Shown here in pieces: positions 26,413 through 36,109 of a stretch of DNA of 64,000 bases. Position 1 is the first letter of the stretch. Every line of letters starts with the position of its first letter. This DNA is from Curvibacter cyanobacteriorum (GTDB lineage Bacteria; Pseudomonadota; Gammaproteobacteria; Burkholderiales; Burkholderiaceae_C), in assembly GCF_028649475.1 (NCBI RefSeq), contig NZ_JAQSIP010000008.1, positions 1 through 64,000 on the forward strand, written 5' to 3'. The translations under genes and the position numbers were made by a program. The notes beneath the pieces are model-generated. The model ran no database searches, was not told where the DNA came from, and was given only the letters and a program-made list of their open reading frames with translations.

Positions 26413-26813
26413 GCCCCGCCCCCCGGCCAGGGGCGTGACGGCCTGGCGCCCCAGCGGCCCAGGCGCAGCGTCCCCAGCCAGCCCCCACCCTCCCCCTCGC
26501 ACCACACGGCCCCCAAAGCGCTCCACCCCGGCCCGCGCCACCCCGCCCCCGCCACAGCGCCGCCCTCCGCCCCGCCTTTCGCACCGCAACTCGCTGGCCA
26601 AACCCGTCAGATCGCGGTCTGAATGCCCCAAATTGGCGCAATGCCAATGCCAAAAAGTCGAACTGAGGGGCCTGAACCCCGCTTATCCAGCCTTCGATTT
26701 TTGCCCTTCGCCGAATAATTTTCCTAACACTCGGCTGGGATAGGTCACTCTGTTTTGCCCCGACATCGCACCGTGTGGATCGTTCATCTTGCATTCATTG
26801 AAGGAGTCGTCCC
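26413..26813. other. Long intergenic region between fliD and flagellin 2
   Basis: The left 170 bases are extremely C-rich on plus with a hairpin GGGGCG / CGCCCC (26430-26435 and 26447-26452) that may end fliD transcription. The right part is less GC-rich and should carry the flagellin 2 promoter. It holds an ATTGGC-GCAAT-GCCAAT hairpin (26632-26648) and GCCGAATAA at 26710, but no TAAAG-type -35. I could not identify a convincing FliA promoter or any gene. Confidence 0.5.
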
Positions 26814-27668
26814 ATGGCAATGACCATCAACACAAACCTCAGCTCTCTGAACGCCCAGCGCAATGCGCAGGCGACCCAGATGAGCCTTTCCACCTCCATC
26901 CAGCGCCTGTCCTCCGGCCTGCGTGTGAACAGCGCCAAGGACGATGCCGCCGGCCTCGCCATCGCCACCCGCATGGACGCCCAGGCCCGTGGCATGACCG
27001 TCGCGATCCGCAACGCCAACGACGGCATCTCGATGCTGCAGACGGCTGAAAGCGGCATGCAGACCGTCTCGGACATGCTGCAACGCATGCGTGAACTGGC
27101 CGTGCAAGCCACCAACTCGACCAACACCTCGTCGGACGTGGCCTCGCTGAACCAGGAATACACGCAGCTCGCCGCGGAAATCGGCCGCACCATCAGCGCC
27201 GTGCAGTTCAACGGCACCTCGATCCTGACCACCACCGGCAGCTACGACTTCCAGGTCGGGGCCAACTCGGGCCAGACCATCACCGTGGCTTCGGGCACGC
27301 TGAACCTGGACCAAGCCGGCAACGTGTCCGCCACCTACGGCGCCGGCGCCGCCAGCGCCCTGACCACCGCCCAAGGCAGCAACAGCGCCAACGCGGCCAA
27401 CATCGACGCCATCGACAAGGCCCTGCAATCGATCAACGACAGCCGAGCCTCCCTGGGTGCTGCCCAAAGCCGCTTCCAGAACACGATCAACTTCCTGCAA
27501 ACCGCTGTCGAGAACCAGACCGCTGCCAAGGGCCGCATCATGGACGCCGACTTCGCGACGGAAACCGCCAACCTGAGCCGCTCGCAGATCCTGCAACAGG
27601 CCGGTACCGCGATGATTGCGCAGGCCAACCAGCTGCCGCAACAGGTGCTTTCGCTGCTGAGGGGCTGA
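26814..27668 (+). CDS. Flagellin 2
   Basis: Second filament subunit, 284 residues, with the same short architecture as flagellin 1. N-terminus MAMTINTNLSSLNAQRN and C-terminal QANQLPQQVLSLLRG frame a middle that differs mainly by scattered substitutions and a two-residue insertion near YGAGAASAL. DNA identity with flagellin 1 is obviously high through D1, indicating recent duplication or gene conversion. Ribosome site AAGGAG. It is the last structural filament gene before the sugar island. Confidence 0.96.
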   Translation: MAMTINTNLSSLNAQRNAQATQMSLSTSIQRLSSGLRVNSAKDDAAGLAIATRMDAQARGMTVAIRNANDGISMLQTAESGMQTVSDMLQRMRELAVQATNSTNTSSDVASLNQEYTQLAAEIGRTISAVQFNGTSILTTTGSYDFQVGANSGQTITVASGTLNLDQAGNVSATYGAGAASALTTAQGSNSANAANIDAIDKALQSINDSRASLGAAQSRFQNTINFLQTAVENQTAAKGRIMDADFATETANLSRSQILQQAGTAMIAQANQLPQQVLSLLRG

Positions 27669-27675
27669 AGCCCTT

Positions 27676-27695
27676 TTTCACCCCTCCGGGTGAAA
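27676..27695 (+). terminator. Hairpin after flagellin 2
   Basis: TTTCACCC-CTCC-GGGTGAAA, a perfect eight-base stem eight bases after the flagellin 2 stop codon. The T run after it is short. Position supports a role as the 3-prime end of the flagellin 2 mRNA. Confidence 0.55.
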
Positions 27696-27895
27696 TTCAG
27701 CAGGGAAAGTGCCCTCTGCCAACGATCAGTGAGCGGTCCAAACCGCCGACAGACGCGCTTAAACTTGGCGTCGAAAGCGGTTCGAACCGGCCCACGGGCC
27801 CTCGGTACGCCCACCTCACGGGTGTCAGCAACTTGTTTTTTCAGCCCCAGCACCTTGGGCTGCAGGTTGTCACAGGCAGAAAGCAAAGATTGATC

Positions 27896-30800
27896 ATGCA
27901 AGCGCACGGCCCCATCTTGAACCCCAGCGAAAGACAGCCCTACTACATTGCCAGCGCTGATTTCGACCCCCAGATTGCCTTCACGCTGCAGTTGCACCGG
28001 CTCTGCAGCCAGCTGAACCAAAGCGGCTGCGAAGCCTACCTGTTCGGCGCCAAGAAGCTCAACGGACACTGGTGGACGCCGATGCTGACGCTGGAACAGC
28101 GGGCAGCGCACTACAAAGCCGGTAAAAAGCCGCTGTGGATCCACCTCGCCGTCGACCCGGTGCTGCGCCAACAGTCGCACTGGACCCTGAGCTACGCCCC
28201 CGAATCCCACCCCGACGCGCAACAGCCCTTGCGCCAAGGCCGGATCGACCTCGCGAGCGGCGACGAGAAGCCCCGCCTCAGCCTGCCACTGGCCCTGCCT
28301 TGGACCGACGCCAGCGTGTTCCATGAAACCCCGGGACTGCCACGCACCCAGGCCGTGGTGCTGGCCGACCGCTACCTGAAGGCGGGTGGCAAGCTGCCGC
28401 CCGAACACCAGGCCCTCAGCAACCTCGGCGACGCCCAACTGGCCCAAGCCGCTGACCGCGCCGCCCTGCTGCGCAGCGCGCGCTGCCTGTACAGCTACGA
28501 GATTTCGGCCATCACCACCGAGGCGCTGCTGTGTGGCTGCCCGGTGATCTACATCCAGAACGACCGCTGCCTGACCGTGCCGCCGGCGTCGGACTGGCAC
28601 CGCCTGGGCACCGCCTGGGGGGATGAGCCCGGTGCGGTGGCGCAAGCGCAGGCCGAGGTGCCCGCCTTCCAGCAACGCTACCGCGACAACTTCCGCGACA
28701 GCGCGGCCCAGTTGCAGAACTTCATCGCCCAGACCCAGCAGGCCATGAACGCCATGCCCTTCGAGGCCGCCTGGTCCACCGAATCGGTGGCCCTGCTGGG
28801 CGAACTCGTGATCGAGGCCAAGGACCTGCCGCGCCACGCCGACCAGGCCAAGTACACCCGGCTGCAGCACCAGTTTGCCAAATGGCGCAAGCGCAGCACC
28901 CTGCGCGAGATCGATGGCGAAATCTACGCCGAGCATGTGGCAAAGGGCACGCTGCCGCCGTTGGCGGTCTGTGTCTATGTGCGTCCCGACGACCTCGACG
29001 GCCTGGCCCAAACCCTGGACAGCCTGGAGCAAAATTTCTACCAGGCCCAGCAACTGCACATCCTGGCGCCCTTTGCCAGCCCGATCCCGGTGGAAGAACT
29101 GGGCCCGCAGTGCCGCTGGCACGAACTGCCCGGCGCCAGCCAGCCGTTGGCCGGCCCGCTGCCGCCCTGGCTGGTGATGGTGGAGTCCGGCACCACGCTG
29201 GAGCCGCAGGCGCTGATCGAGTTCGCCCTCGCGGCCCGGCGCCCCGACGTGGCCCTGATCTACGCCGATGAGGCGATCCAGAACCCCGCCGGCCTGCCCA
29301 CGCCGCACTTCAAGCCCGACCTCAACACCGAGTGGCTGCGCAGCACCAACTACCTGGGCAGCGCGGTGGCCGTGCGCAGCCAACACTGGCTGCGCCTCAC
29401 CCCCGAACAACAACTCGATTTCGACCAGGTCTATGGCCTGGCGCTGGAGCTCAACCTGAGCGAGGGCCCGGCCGCGTTCCAGCACATCGACACCGTGCTG
29501 CTGCAAAGCAGCGGCCACATCGACAGCGCCCGCGAAGCCGCTGAGCTGGGCCTGCTGCAGGCGGCCCTGCAGCGCCACCAGCTGCCGGCGGTGGTGCAGG
29601 CGCAGAAGATCGCGGGCTGCCGACAGATCGAATACCAAAGCACGGCCCCGCGCCGGGTGTCGCTGATCGTGCCCAGCGGCCACCAACTGGGCTACCTGCG
29701 CTGCCTGCTGGGCTCGCTGCAAAGTTATGTCGAGACCCAGCTGTGCGAGGTCATCGTGGTCAGCCAGCCGGAGCAGGCCGACGCGGTGCAACGCGCCGCG
29801 GGGTCGGTGCCGCTGCCGGTGCCCCTGCGCTTTGCCACCACCCCGCCGGGCCCATACAACCACGCGCTGGCCCTGAACACCGGCGCGGCCCTGGCCGAAG
29901 GCGATGTGCTGCTGTTCGCCGACGACGACACCGAGGTCATCCAGCGCCACTGGCTGCACCCCTTGAGCGCCTACCTGGACCAGGCCGATGTGGGCTGCGT
30001 GGCCCCGCGCCTGGTGCTGCAGGTCGGCGACAAACCTCAGTTGCAGACCGGGCCGATGGTGCTGGGCGCCGGCGACTGGGCGCGCAGTTACACCGGCGAG
30101 CGCAGCCTGCTCGACGAACAAGGCGTGTTCTCGCGCCTGCAGACCTCGCAGGACGCGGCCACCGTGGCGGGCCACTTCTTCCTGGTGTCACGCGCGCTGT
30201 GGCACAGCCTGGGCGGCTTTGACACCCAGGCCTGCCACACCTTCACCACCGTGCACGACTTCTGCCTGCGCGCCAGCCAGGCGGGGCGGCGCCACATCTG
30301 GACGCCGATTGCCAGCGTGCTGCACCACGGTGGCAAGACCATCGAAGCGCTGGGCCGCGAGCCCGGCCGCACCTTCGAGATCAAGAGCGCCGCGCTGCGC
30401 GAGAAGCAGGCCTTCCTGGCCCGCTGGGTCAAGACCATTGCGCGCGATGGCCGCTACAACCGGCACCTGTCGCTGCAAACCCCCTACGACGTCGAGGCCG
30501 ACCTGGTGATCGACTGGTCCAATGCGCGCAAGGACCGCCCCACGGTGATCGCCTTCCCGATCTCCAGCGGCTCAGGCCAGTACCGCGTGGTGGAACCGCT
30601 CAACGCGCTGCAGCACGCCGGGCTGGCGCAAAGCTGCATCGTGTTCCCGGTCACCAACACCGCCTACCGCACCCCCAACCCGCTGGAGGTGACGCGCGCC
30701 AACCCCGACCGCATGATCGTGCAGCACTCGATCGGCGACGCCCACCTGCACCTGCTGCGCGACTACCGCCAGACCAACCCCGACCTGTTCACCATCCAGA

Positions 30801-31537
30801 TGGTGGACGACCTGTTCCACGACCTGCCGGAAAAGCACCACCTGCATGTGGTGCACCAGCGCGAAGGCTATGTGCGCATGCGCGAGGCCATGAGCCTGTG
30901 CGACCGCGTGATCGTCTCCACCCAGCCGCTGGTGGAGGTCTATGGCGATCACTGCCGCGATGTGCGCGTGGTGCCCAACTGCCTGGACGACCGCGTCTGG
31001 GGCCAGTTCTTCCGCGTGCCGCCGCCGCGCCCGCGCCTGCGGGTGGGCTGGGCAGGCGCGGCCCAGCACCTGGGTGATCTGGAGATGATCCGCGACGTGG
31101 TGGCGGCCTTCAAGGACGAGGTGGACTGGATCTTCATGGGCATGTGCCCGGACGGTCTGCGCAGCTACATCAAGGAGTTCCACCCCTTTGTGTCCTATGT
31201 GGACTACCCGGCCAAGCTGGCCTCGCTGGACCTGGACATTGCGATTGCCCCGCTCGAAGACAACCCCTTCAACCGCTGCAAGAGCAATTTGCGCCTGCTC
31301 GAATATGGCGCCATGGGCTGGCCGGTGGTGTGCTCGGACGTTTACCCCTTCCGCACGGAAAACCCGCCGGTGCTGCGCGTGGCCAATGAAAAGTCGGTCT
31401 GGATTGACGCCATCCGCCATTTGATTGACGAGCCCGCACTGCGCCTGCAAATGGGCCAGCAACTGCACCAGTGGGTCAGCGACCATTTCTACCTGTCGAA
31501 GAACACCGATCGCTGGCAAGCCGCCATTTTTGATTGA
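27896..31537 (+). CDS. Giant multidomain glycosyltransferase 1
   Basis: A 1213-residue protein with at least four parts. (a) About 1-330: an N-terminal GT-B-like region ending ITTEALLCGCPVIYI. (b) About 345-570: a GT-A/GT2-like domain with LIYADEAIQ and HFKPDLNTEWLRSTNYLG, typical of tandem glycosyltransferases of surface-glycan clusters. (c) About 580-830: a second GT2 domain with NHALALNTGAALAEGD and an intact FADDDTEV metal-binding motif. (d) About 860-1213: a C-terminal GT-B-like domain with VRVVPNCLDDRVW, RLRVGWAGAAQHLGD and RLLEYGAMGWPVV. No signal peptide or membrane helix, so it is cytosolic, as expected for flagellin glycosylation before export. The ATG at 27896 has only a weak ribosome site; a TTG at 27833 is in frame. 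Confidence 0.85.
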   Translation: MQAHGPILNPSERQPYYIASADFDPQIAFTLQLHRLCSQLNQSGCEAYLFGAKKLNGHWWTPMLTLEQRAAHYKAGKKPLWIHLAVDPVLRQQSHWTLSYAPESHPDAQQPLRQGRIDLASGDEKPRLSLPLALPWTDASVFHETPGLPRTQAVVLADRYLKAGGKLPPEHQALSNLGDAQLAQAADRAALLRSARCLYSYEISAITTEALLCGCPVIYIQNDRCLTVPPASDWHRLGTAWGDEPGAVAQAQAEVPAFQQRYRDNFRDSAAQLQNFIAQTQQAMNAMPFEAAWSTESVALLGELVIEAKDLPRHADQAKYTRLQHQFAKWRKRSTLREIDGEIYAEHVAKGTLPPLAVCVYVRPDDLDGLAQTLDSLEQNFYQAQQLHILAPFASPIPVEELGPQCRWHELPGASQPLAGPLPPWLVMVESGTTLEPQALIEFALAARRPDVALIYADEAIQNPAGLPTPHFKPDLNTEWLRSTNYLGSAVAVRSQHWLRLTPEQQLDFDQVYGLALELNLSEGPAAFQHIDTVLLQSSGHIDSAREAAELGLLQAALQRHQLPAVVQAQKIAGCRQIEYQSTAPRRVSLIVPSGHQLGYLRCLLGSLQSYVETQLCEVIVVSQPEQADAVQRAAGSVPLPVPLRFATTPPGPYNHALALNTGAALAEGDVLLFADDDTEVIQRHWLHPLSAYLDQADVGCVAPRLVLQVGDKPQLQTGPMVLGAGDWARSYTGERSLLDEQGVFSRLQTSQDAATVAGHFFLVSRALWHSLGGFDTQACHTFTTVHDFCLRASQAGRRHIWTPIASVLHHGGKTIEALGREPGRTFEIKSAALREKQAFLARWVKTIARDGRYNRHLSLQTPYDVEADLVIDWSNARKDRPTVIAFPISSGSGQYRVVEPLNALQHAGLAQSCIVFPVTNTAYRTPNPLEVTRANPDRMIVQHSIGDAHLHLLRDYRQTNPDLFTIQMVDDLFHDLPEKHHLHVVHQREGYVRMREAMSLCDRVIVSTQPLVEVYGDHCRDVRVVPNCLDDRVWGQFFRVPPPRPRLRVGWAGAAQHLGDLEMIRDVVAAFKDEVDWIFMGMCPDGLRSYIKEFHPFVSYVDYPAKLASLDLDIAIAPLEDNPFNRCKSNLRLLEYGAMGWPVVCSDVYPFRTENPPVLRVANEKSVWIDAIRHLIDEPALRLQMGQQLHQWVSDHFYLSKNTDRWQAAIFD

Positions 31538-31553
31538 GTTATCAGTGCCGTGA

Positions 31554-31578
31554 TTCAGCCCCTTCACTCGGGGCTGAA
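31554..31578 (+). terminator. Hairpin between glycosyltransferase 1 and rfbF
   Basis: TTCAGCCCC (31554-31562), seven-base loop, GGGGCTGAA (31570-31578), a perfect nine-base stem 16 bases after the stop codon. No T run follows. It could separate the glycosyltransferase from the downstream nucleotide-sugar operon, or just stabilise the message. Confidence 0.45.
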
Positions 31579-31658
31579 GTGAATGGCTGCCCCTAGAATT
31601 GGCGGCACCAGCCCTCTGTCGACGGCTGGCGTCGACCCATCAGCCTGGAGCACCTGAG

Positions 31659-32429
31659 ATGAAAGCAGTCATTCTGGCCGGCGGTTTGGGGACCCGAATC
31701 AGCGAAGAAACCCTGACGCGTCCCAAACCGATGATCAGCGTCGGTGGCAAACCGATTCTCTGGCACATCATGAAAATCTATTCCAGCCATGGAATCAACG
31801 ATTTTGTGATTTGCTGCGGTTACATGGGCTACGTCATCAAGGAGTATTTCGCGAATTACTTCTTGCACACCTCCGACGTCACCTTCGACATGACGCACAA
31901 CCGCATGGAGATCCACGAGCACCATGCCGAGCCCTGGCGCGTGACCCTGGTCGACACCGGGGACCAGACGCAGACCGGTGGCCGCCTGCGCCGCATCAAG
32001 CGCTATGTGCAGGATGACCCCTTCTTTTGCATGACCTACGGCGACGGCGTGTCGGACATCGACATCAGCGCCGAGATCGCCTTCCACCAGGCCCACGGCA
32101 AGCTCGCCACCGTGGCGGCCGTGGCGCCGCCGGGCCGCTTTGGCACACTGGACATCCAGGGCGACCAGGTGCAGGCCTTCACCGAAAAACCGCTGGGTGA
32201 CGGCAACCTCATCAACGGCGGCTTTTTTGTGCTGTCGCCCCAGGTGCTGGACCTGATCGAGGACGACGCCACCATCTGGGAAGACCGCCCCGTGCACGCC
32301 CTGGTGCGTCAGCAGCAACTGGCCGCCTACCAGCACACCGGCTTCTGGCGCCCCATGGACACGCTGCGCGACAAGACCTACCTCGAAGAACTCTGGACCA
32401 GCGGAGCCGCACCGTGGAAAAAATGGTGA
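31659..32429 (+). CDS. rfbF: Glucose-1-phosphate cytidylyltransferase
   Basis: Makes CDP-glucose from CTP and glucose 1-phosphate, the first step toward CDP-3,6-dideoxyhexoses. The 256-residue protein begins MKAVILAGGLGTRISEETL (nucleotide-binding loop) followed by RPKPMISVGGKPI, and has MTYGDGVSDIDI and FTEKPLGDGNLINGGFFVL, all RfbF/DdhA landmarks. Ribosome site TGGAG precedes the ATG. It overlaps rfbG by 16 bases. Confidence 0.95.
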   Translation: MKAVILAGGLGTRISEETLTRPKPMISVGGKPILWHIMKIYSSHGINDFVICCGYMGYVIKEYFANYFLHTSDVTFDMTHNRMEIHEHHAEPWRVTLVDTGDQTQTGGRLRRIKRYVQDDPFFCMTYGDGVSDIDISAEIAFHQAHGKLATVAAVAPPGRFGTLDIQGDQVQAFTEKPLGDGNLINGGFFVLSPQVLDLIEDDATIWEDRPVHALVRQQQLAAYQHTGFWRPMDTLRDKTYLEELWTSGAAPWKKW

Positions 32430-33484
32430 ATGCCGCCTTCTGGGCTGGCAAGCGGGTGTTTGTCACCGGCCACACCGGCTTCAAAGGCAGCTGGCTGTGC
32501 CTGTGGCTGAGCGCCATGGGCGCGCGCGTCTCGGGCTACGCCCTGGCACCCAGCACCCAGCCCAACCTGTTTGAAGCCGCAGCCGTGGCCCAGGGCCTGG
32601 CACAGCACACCCTGGGTGACATCCGGGACCTGGCCGCGCTGCGCCACGCCATGGCCGAGGCCGCCCCCGAGATCGTGCTGCACCTGGCGGCCCAGCCCCT
32701 GGTGCCGCGTTCCTACGAAGACCCGCTGGAGACCTGGTCCAGCAACGTGATGGGCACCGCCCAGGTGCTGGAGGCGGTGCGCCTGCAGCCGGGCGTGCGT
32801 GCCGTGCTGGTGGTCAGCAGCGACAAATGCTACGAGAACCAGGAATGGGCCTGGGGCTACCGCGAGTCCGACCCGATGGGGGGGCATGACCCCTACTCGG
32901 CCAGCAAAGGCTGCACCGAGCTGGTGGTGGCGTCGTACCGGCGCGCCTTCCTGGCGGGCCAGGGCATCGCGCTGGGCAGTGCGCGCGCGGGCAATGTGAT
33001 TGGCGGCGGCGACTGGACCCCGACCCGCCTGGTGCCCGATGTGCTGGCCGCGTTCGCCGCCGGCCGCCCCGTCACCCTGCGCCAGCCCGGGGCCATCCGG
33101 CCCTGGCAGCATGTGCTGGACCCCCTGCGCGGCTACCTGGTGCTGGCCCAGAAGCTCTACCAAGAAGGCGCCCCCTGGGCCGAGGGCTGGAACTTCGGCC
33201 CCGCCCCCAGCGACGCCCGCACCGTGGCCTGGGTGGTCGAGCAACTGGCCCGCGCCTGGGGACCGGACGCGGCCTGGGCGGTCGAGTCGGGCGAGCGCCC
33301 GCACGAGGCGCACACGCTCAAGCTGGACTGCAGTCAGGCCCACAGCCGCCTGGGCTGGCAGCCGCGCTGGAGCGCCGCCAGCGCCCTGCAACACACCCTG
33401 GACTGGTACCGCGCCTGGCAGGCCGGGGCCGACATGCGCCAGCACAGCCTGGCCCAGATCATTGAATTTGAAAGCGCCGCATGA
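32414..33484 (+). CDS. rfbG: CDP-glucose 4,6-dehydratase
   Basis: NAD-dependent SDR enzyme converting CDP-glucose to CDP-4-keto-6-deoxyglucose. The 356-residue protein shows [11 protein letters not shown] (Rossmann motif), [23 protein letters not shown] and the catalytic YSASK, plus [12 protein letters not shown]. The start may be the GTG at 32414 or the in-frame ATG at 32423; both overlap rfbF. It is followed by rfbH with an ATGA overlap, so the three are translationally coupled. Confidence 0.94.
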   Translation: MEKMVNAAFWAGKRVFVTGHTGFKGSWLCLWLSAMGARVSGYALAPSTQPNLFEAAAVAQGLAQHTLGDIRDLAALRHAMAEAAPEIVLHLAAQPLVPRSYEDPLETWSSNVMGTAQVLEAVRLQPGVRAVLVVSSDKCYENQEWAWGYRESDPMGGHDPYSASKGCTELVVASYRRAFLAGQGIALGSARAGNVIGGGDWTPTRLVPDVLAAFAAGRPVTLRQPGAIRPWQHVLDPLRGYLVLAQKLYQEGAPWAEGWNFGPAPSDARTVAWVVEQLARAWGPDAAWAVESGERPHEAHTLKLDCSQAHSRLGWQPRWSAASALQHTLDWYRAWQAGADMRQHSLAQIIEFESAA

Positions 33485-34848
33485 GCCTGATCCGACACAC
33501 CCTGAGCGCCGACGCCCAAGGCCAGGTGCAGCTGAAGCTGCCGCCCGAACTGGCGGGGCAAGACGTGGAAATCATCGTTCGCCCGGCGCGCGCGGCGGCG
33601 CAGCCCGCGGCCTGGCGGCCAGGCATCGACACCATCCCGCCCTCGGGCAAGGTGGTGGGCGACCCCGAAAAGAACGCCATGATCGACGCCGCACTGGACG
33701 CCTGGCTGACCACGGGCCGCTTCAACGACGCGTTTGAAGCCCGCCTGGCCGCTTTTGTCGGCGTCAAGCACGCGCTGACCGTCAACTCGGGCTCCTCGGC
33801 CAACCTGGTGGCGTTCTCGACCCTGACCTCACCGCGCCTGGGCATCCGCGCCATCCGCCCCGGTGACGAGGTGATCACGGTGGCCGCGGGCTTCCCGACC
33901 ACCGTCAACCCCATCCTGCAAAACGGCGCGGTGCCGGTGTTTGTCGACGTGCAGCTGCCGACCTACAACATCGACGTCAGCCAGCTGGAGGCCGCGCTGT
34001 CGCCGCGCACCAAGGCCATCATGATCGCCCACACCCTGGGCAACCCCTTCGACCTGGACGCCATCACCGACTTTGCCAAGAAGCACGGCCTGTGGCTGGT
34101 GGAAGACTGCTGCGACGCCCTGGGCTCGACCTGGAAGGGCCGCAAGGTCGGCACCTTCGGCCACCTGGCCACGCTGTCCTTTTACCCGGCGCACCACATC
34201 ACCATGGGCGAAGGCGGCGCCGTGCTGACCAACGACCCCGAGCTGCGCCAGATCGCCGAGTCCTTCCGCGACTGGGGCCGCGACTGCTGGTGCAAACCGG
34301 GCTGCGACAACACCTGCGGCAAGCGCTTTGACTGGCAGCTCGGCAGCCTGCCGGCCGGCTATGACCACAAATACACCTACAGCCACCTGGGCTACAACCT
34401 CAAGATCACCGACATGCAGGCCGCCTGCGGTCTGGCCCAGCTGGACCGGCTGGAGGGCTTTGTGCAGGCGCGCAAAGACCACTTTGCCTACCTGCACGCC
34501 CAACTGCAGGACTGCCAGGAACAACTCATCCTGCCCGAGGCCACGCCGGGCAGCGACCCCTCCTGGTTCGGCTTTCCGATCACGCTGCGCCCCGAGTCCG
34601 GCCTGAACCGCCAGTACCTGCTGCAGTACCTGGACCAGCACAAGATCGGCACCCGGCTGCTGTTCGCCGGCAACCTGATCCACCAGCCCTACATGCAGGA
34701 CCGCCACTTCCGCGTGGTGGGCGCGCTGCCGCGCGCGGACCAGGTCATGAACGACACCTTCTGGATCGGCGTCTGGCCCGGCCTGAGCCAAGCCCAGCTC
34801 GACTACATGGTCAGCCACCTCAAGCAGGTGCTGGGCCTGAACTTCTGA
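33481..34848 (+). CDS. rfbH: CDP-4-keto-6-deoxyglucose 3-dehydrase (E1)
   Basis: PMP- and [2Fe-2S]-dependent dehydrase that removes the C3 hydroxyl to give CDP-4-keto-3,6-dideoxyglucose together with a reductase (E3). Family-specific features are present: His238 replaces the usual PLP lysine in [14 protein letters not shown], and the iron-sulfur cysteines lie in [15 protein letters not shown]. The catalytic part (about residues 48-455) follows the family closely from [12 protein letters not shown] on. The first 35 residues do not look like the usual RfbH N-terminus; they resemble a short beta-rich AbrB-like strand module ([20 protein letters not shown]). The E3 reductase gene is not in the window. 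Confidence 0.95.
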   Translation: MSLIRHTLSADAQGQVQLKLPPELAGQDVEIIVRPARAAAQPAAWRPGIDTIPPSGKVVGDPEKNAMIDAALDAWLTTGRFNDAFEARLAAFVGVKHALTVNSGSSANLVAFSTLTSPRLGIRAIRPGDEVITVAAGFPTTVNPILQNGAVPVFVDVQLPTYNIDVSQLEAALSPRTKAIMIAHTLGNPFDLDAITDFAKKHGLWLVEDCCDALGSTWKGRKVGTFGHLATLSFYPAHHITMGEGGAVLTNDPELRQIAESFRDWGRDCWCKPGCDNTCGKRFDWQLGSLPAGYDHKYTYSHLGYNLKITDMQAACGLAQLDRLEGFVQARKDHFAYLHAQLQDCQEQLILPEATPGSDPSWFGFPITLRPESGLNRQYLLQYLDQHKIGTRLLFAGNLIHQPYMQDRHFRVVGALPRADQVMNDTFWIGVWPGLSQAQLDYMVSHLKQVLGLNF

Positions 34849-34858
34849 GCCCCCGCCC

Positions 34859-36109
34859 ATGAGCCCCGCCGACCAGCCCGCCCGCGAACCCCATCCCCGC
34901 CCCGAGGCGCCGGACGCCGCGCGGCCCTGCCCGGTCTGCGCTCAGCCGGGGGCCCTGGCGCTCAAGACCCTGTCGCTGCCCCAGCCCTCGGGCTCGCCCT
35001 TGCCCGCCGGCTACCGCTTGATGGCCTGCACCGCCTGCGACCTGGTGTTTGCCGACACGCCCGCCCCGCAGTCGGCCTATGACCTCTACTACCAGCACTG
35101 CGCCAAGTACGGCGGCCCCACCGGCACCGGTGCAGGCCTGCACAGCGCGGACCAGGCTCGGCTGGACCAGATGGCCGATCGCCTGCTGGCCTGGCGGCCC
35201 CAACCCCAGGCCCGCGTGCTGGACCTGGGCTGCGGCGCAGGCGGCCTGCTGTCAGCCCTGATGGCGCGCGGCCTGCAACAGGTCGAAGGCCTGGACCCCG
35301 ACCCCAGCGCCGTGCAGGCCGCCCGTGCCCGCGGCCTGCGCTTGCGCGAGGGCCTGATCCACGAAGCCACCACCCACTGCGCGGGTGAGCGCTACGACCT
35401 GATCGTGCTGTCGCATGTGGCCGAGCACCTGCGCGACCTGCACAGCCTGCCCGCACTGGCCCGGTTGCTGGCCCCCCAGGGCCGGCTCTACATCGAAGTC
35501 CCGCACCCGGGCGGCTACGCCTGCGGCGAGCGCCCGCCGTACTACTACTTCGACAGCGAACACATCAACCACTTCAGCGCCCAGGCCCTGGCGCGCCTGC
35601 TGGCCCCGGCCGGCCTGCAACTGCTGAGCACCGAGGCGGTCCAACTGCCCCTGGCGGGCGGCAGCCATTACCCGGCGCTGGCGGTGGTGGCGGGCTTCGG
35701 GGACGACCCGCGGGCCGGGGCCGCACTGTCGCCCCAACCGGCCACCGTGGCGTCGGTGCAGCGCTACCTGGCCGACTGCGCCCGAGGCGCGCGCCTGGTG
35801 CCTCAGCCCCCCCTGCCGCCCACCGGACCGGTGCTGGCCTGGGGCGCGGGGTCATGGGCGCAGCGCCTGCTGGGCCAGGACCAGTTGCCGCGCGAGCGAC
35901 TGCGGGCCTTCCTCGACAAAGACCCCAACAAGCAAGGCCTGCAACTCGGTGGCCTGCCCATCCTGCCGCCCGAACAAGGCCTGCGCGACCACCCGGGCGC
36001 GGCCATCCTGGTCTGTGTGGCGATCGACCCCCAGCAGGTGGCCGCCGACCTGGACGCCCTGGCGCCGGGTGCACGGCAACGCCTTCATTTTCTGAGCGAC
36101 CCGACATGA
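34859..36109 (+). CDS. Zn-finger sugar methyltransferase
   Basis: A 416-residue protein with an N-terminal zinc-binding pair (CPVC and CTAC), a class I SAM methyltransferase core (VLDLGCGAGGLL, LSHVAEHLRD, GRLYIEVPHP) and a C-terminal Rossmann-like module (VLAWGAGSWAQRLL, AFLDKDPNKQG). This order is that of TylC3/NovU-type C-methyltransferases that act on nucleotide-linked 4-keto sugars. Methylating C3 of the RfbH product, or acting on another sugar, are both possible. It follows rfbH by 10 bases and overlaps the ThDP gene (ATGA), tying it to the CDP-sugar pathway. Confidence 0.75.
   Translation: MSPADQPAREPHPRPEAPDAARPCPVCAQPGALALKTLSLPQPSGSPLPAGYRLMACTACDLVFADTPAPQSAYDLYYQHCAKYGGPTGTGAGLHSADQARLDQMADRLLAWRPQPQARVLDLGCGAGGLLSALMARGLQQVEGLDPDPSAVQAARARGLRLREGLIHEATTHCAGERYDLIVLSHVAEHLRDLHSLPALARLLAPQGRLYIEVPHPGGYACGERPPYYYFDSEHINHFSAQALARLLAPAGLQLLSTEAVQLPLAGGSHYPALAVVAGFGDDPRAGAALSPQPATVASVQRYLADCARGARLVPQPPLPPTGPVLAWGAGSWAQRLLGQDQLPRERLRAFLDKDPNKQGLQLGGLPILPPEQGLRDHPGAAILVCVAIDPQQVAADLDALAPGARQRLHFLSDPT

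Noticed and set aside
26632-26650. Sigma54 promoter before flagellin 2
   Set aside because: TTGGCGC and ATGC elements are present but the GG to GC spacing is 12 rather than 10 bases.
23990-27668. Flagellin duplication as a transposon or insertion sequence
   Set aside because: The repeated units are intact flagellin genes with normal starts; no transposase, terminal inverted repeat or target-site duplication is seen.
27335-30175. A long open frame on minus, antisense to flagellin 2 and glycosyltransferase 1
   Set aside because: No ribosome site, no recognisable motif and composition typical of an antisense shadow; it also crosses two unrelated plus-strand genes and the gap between them.
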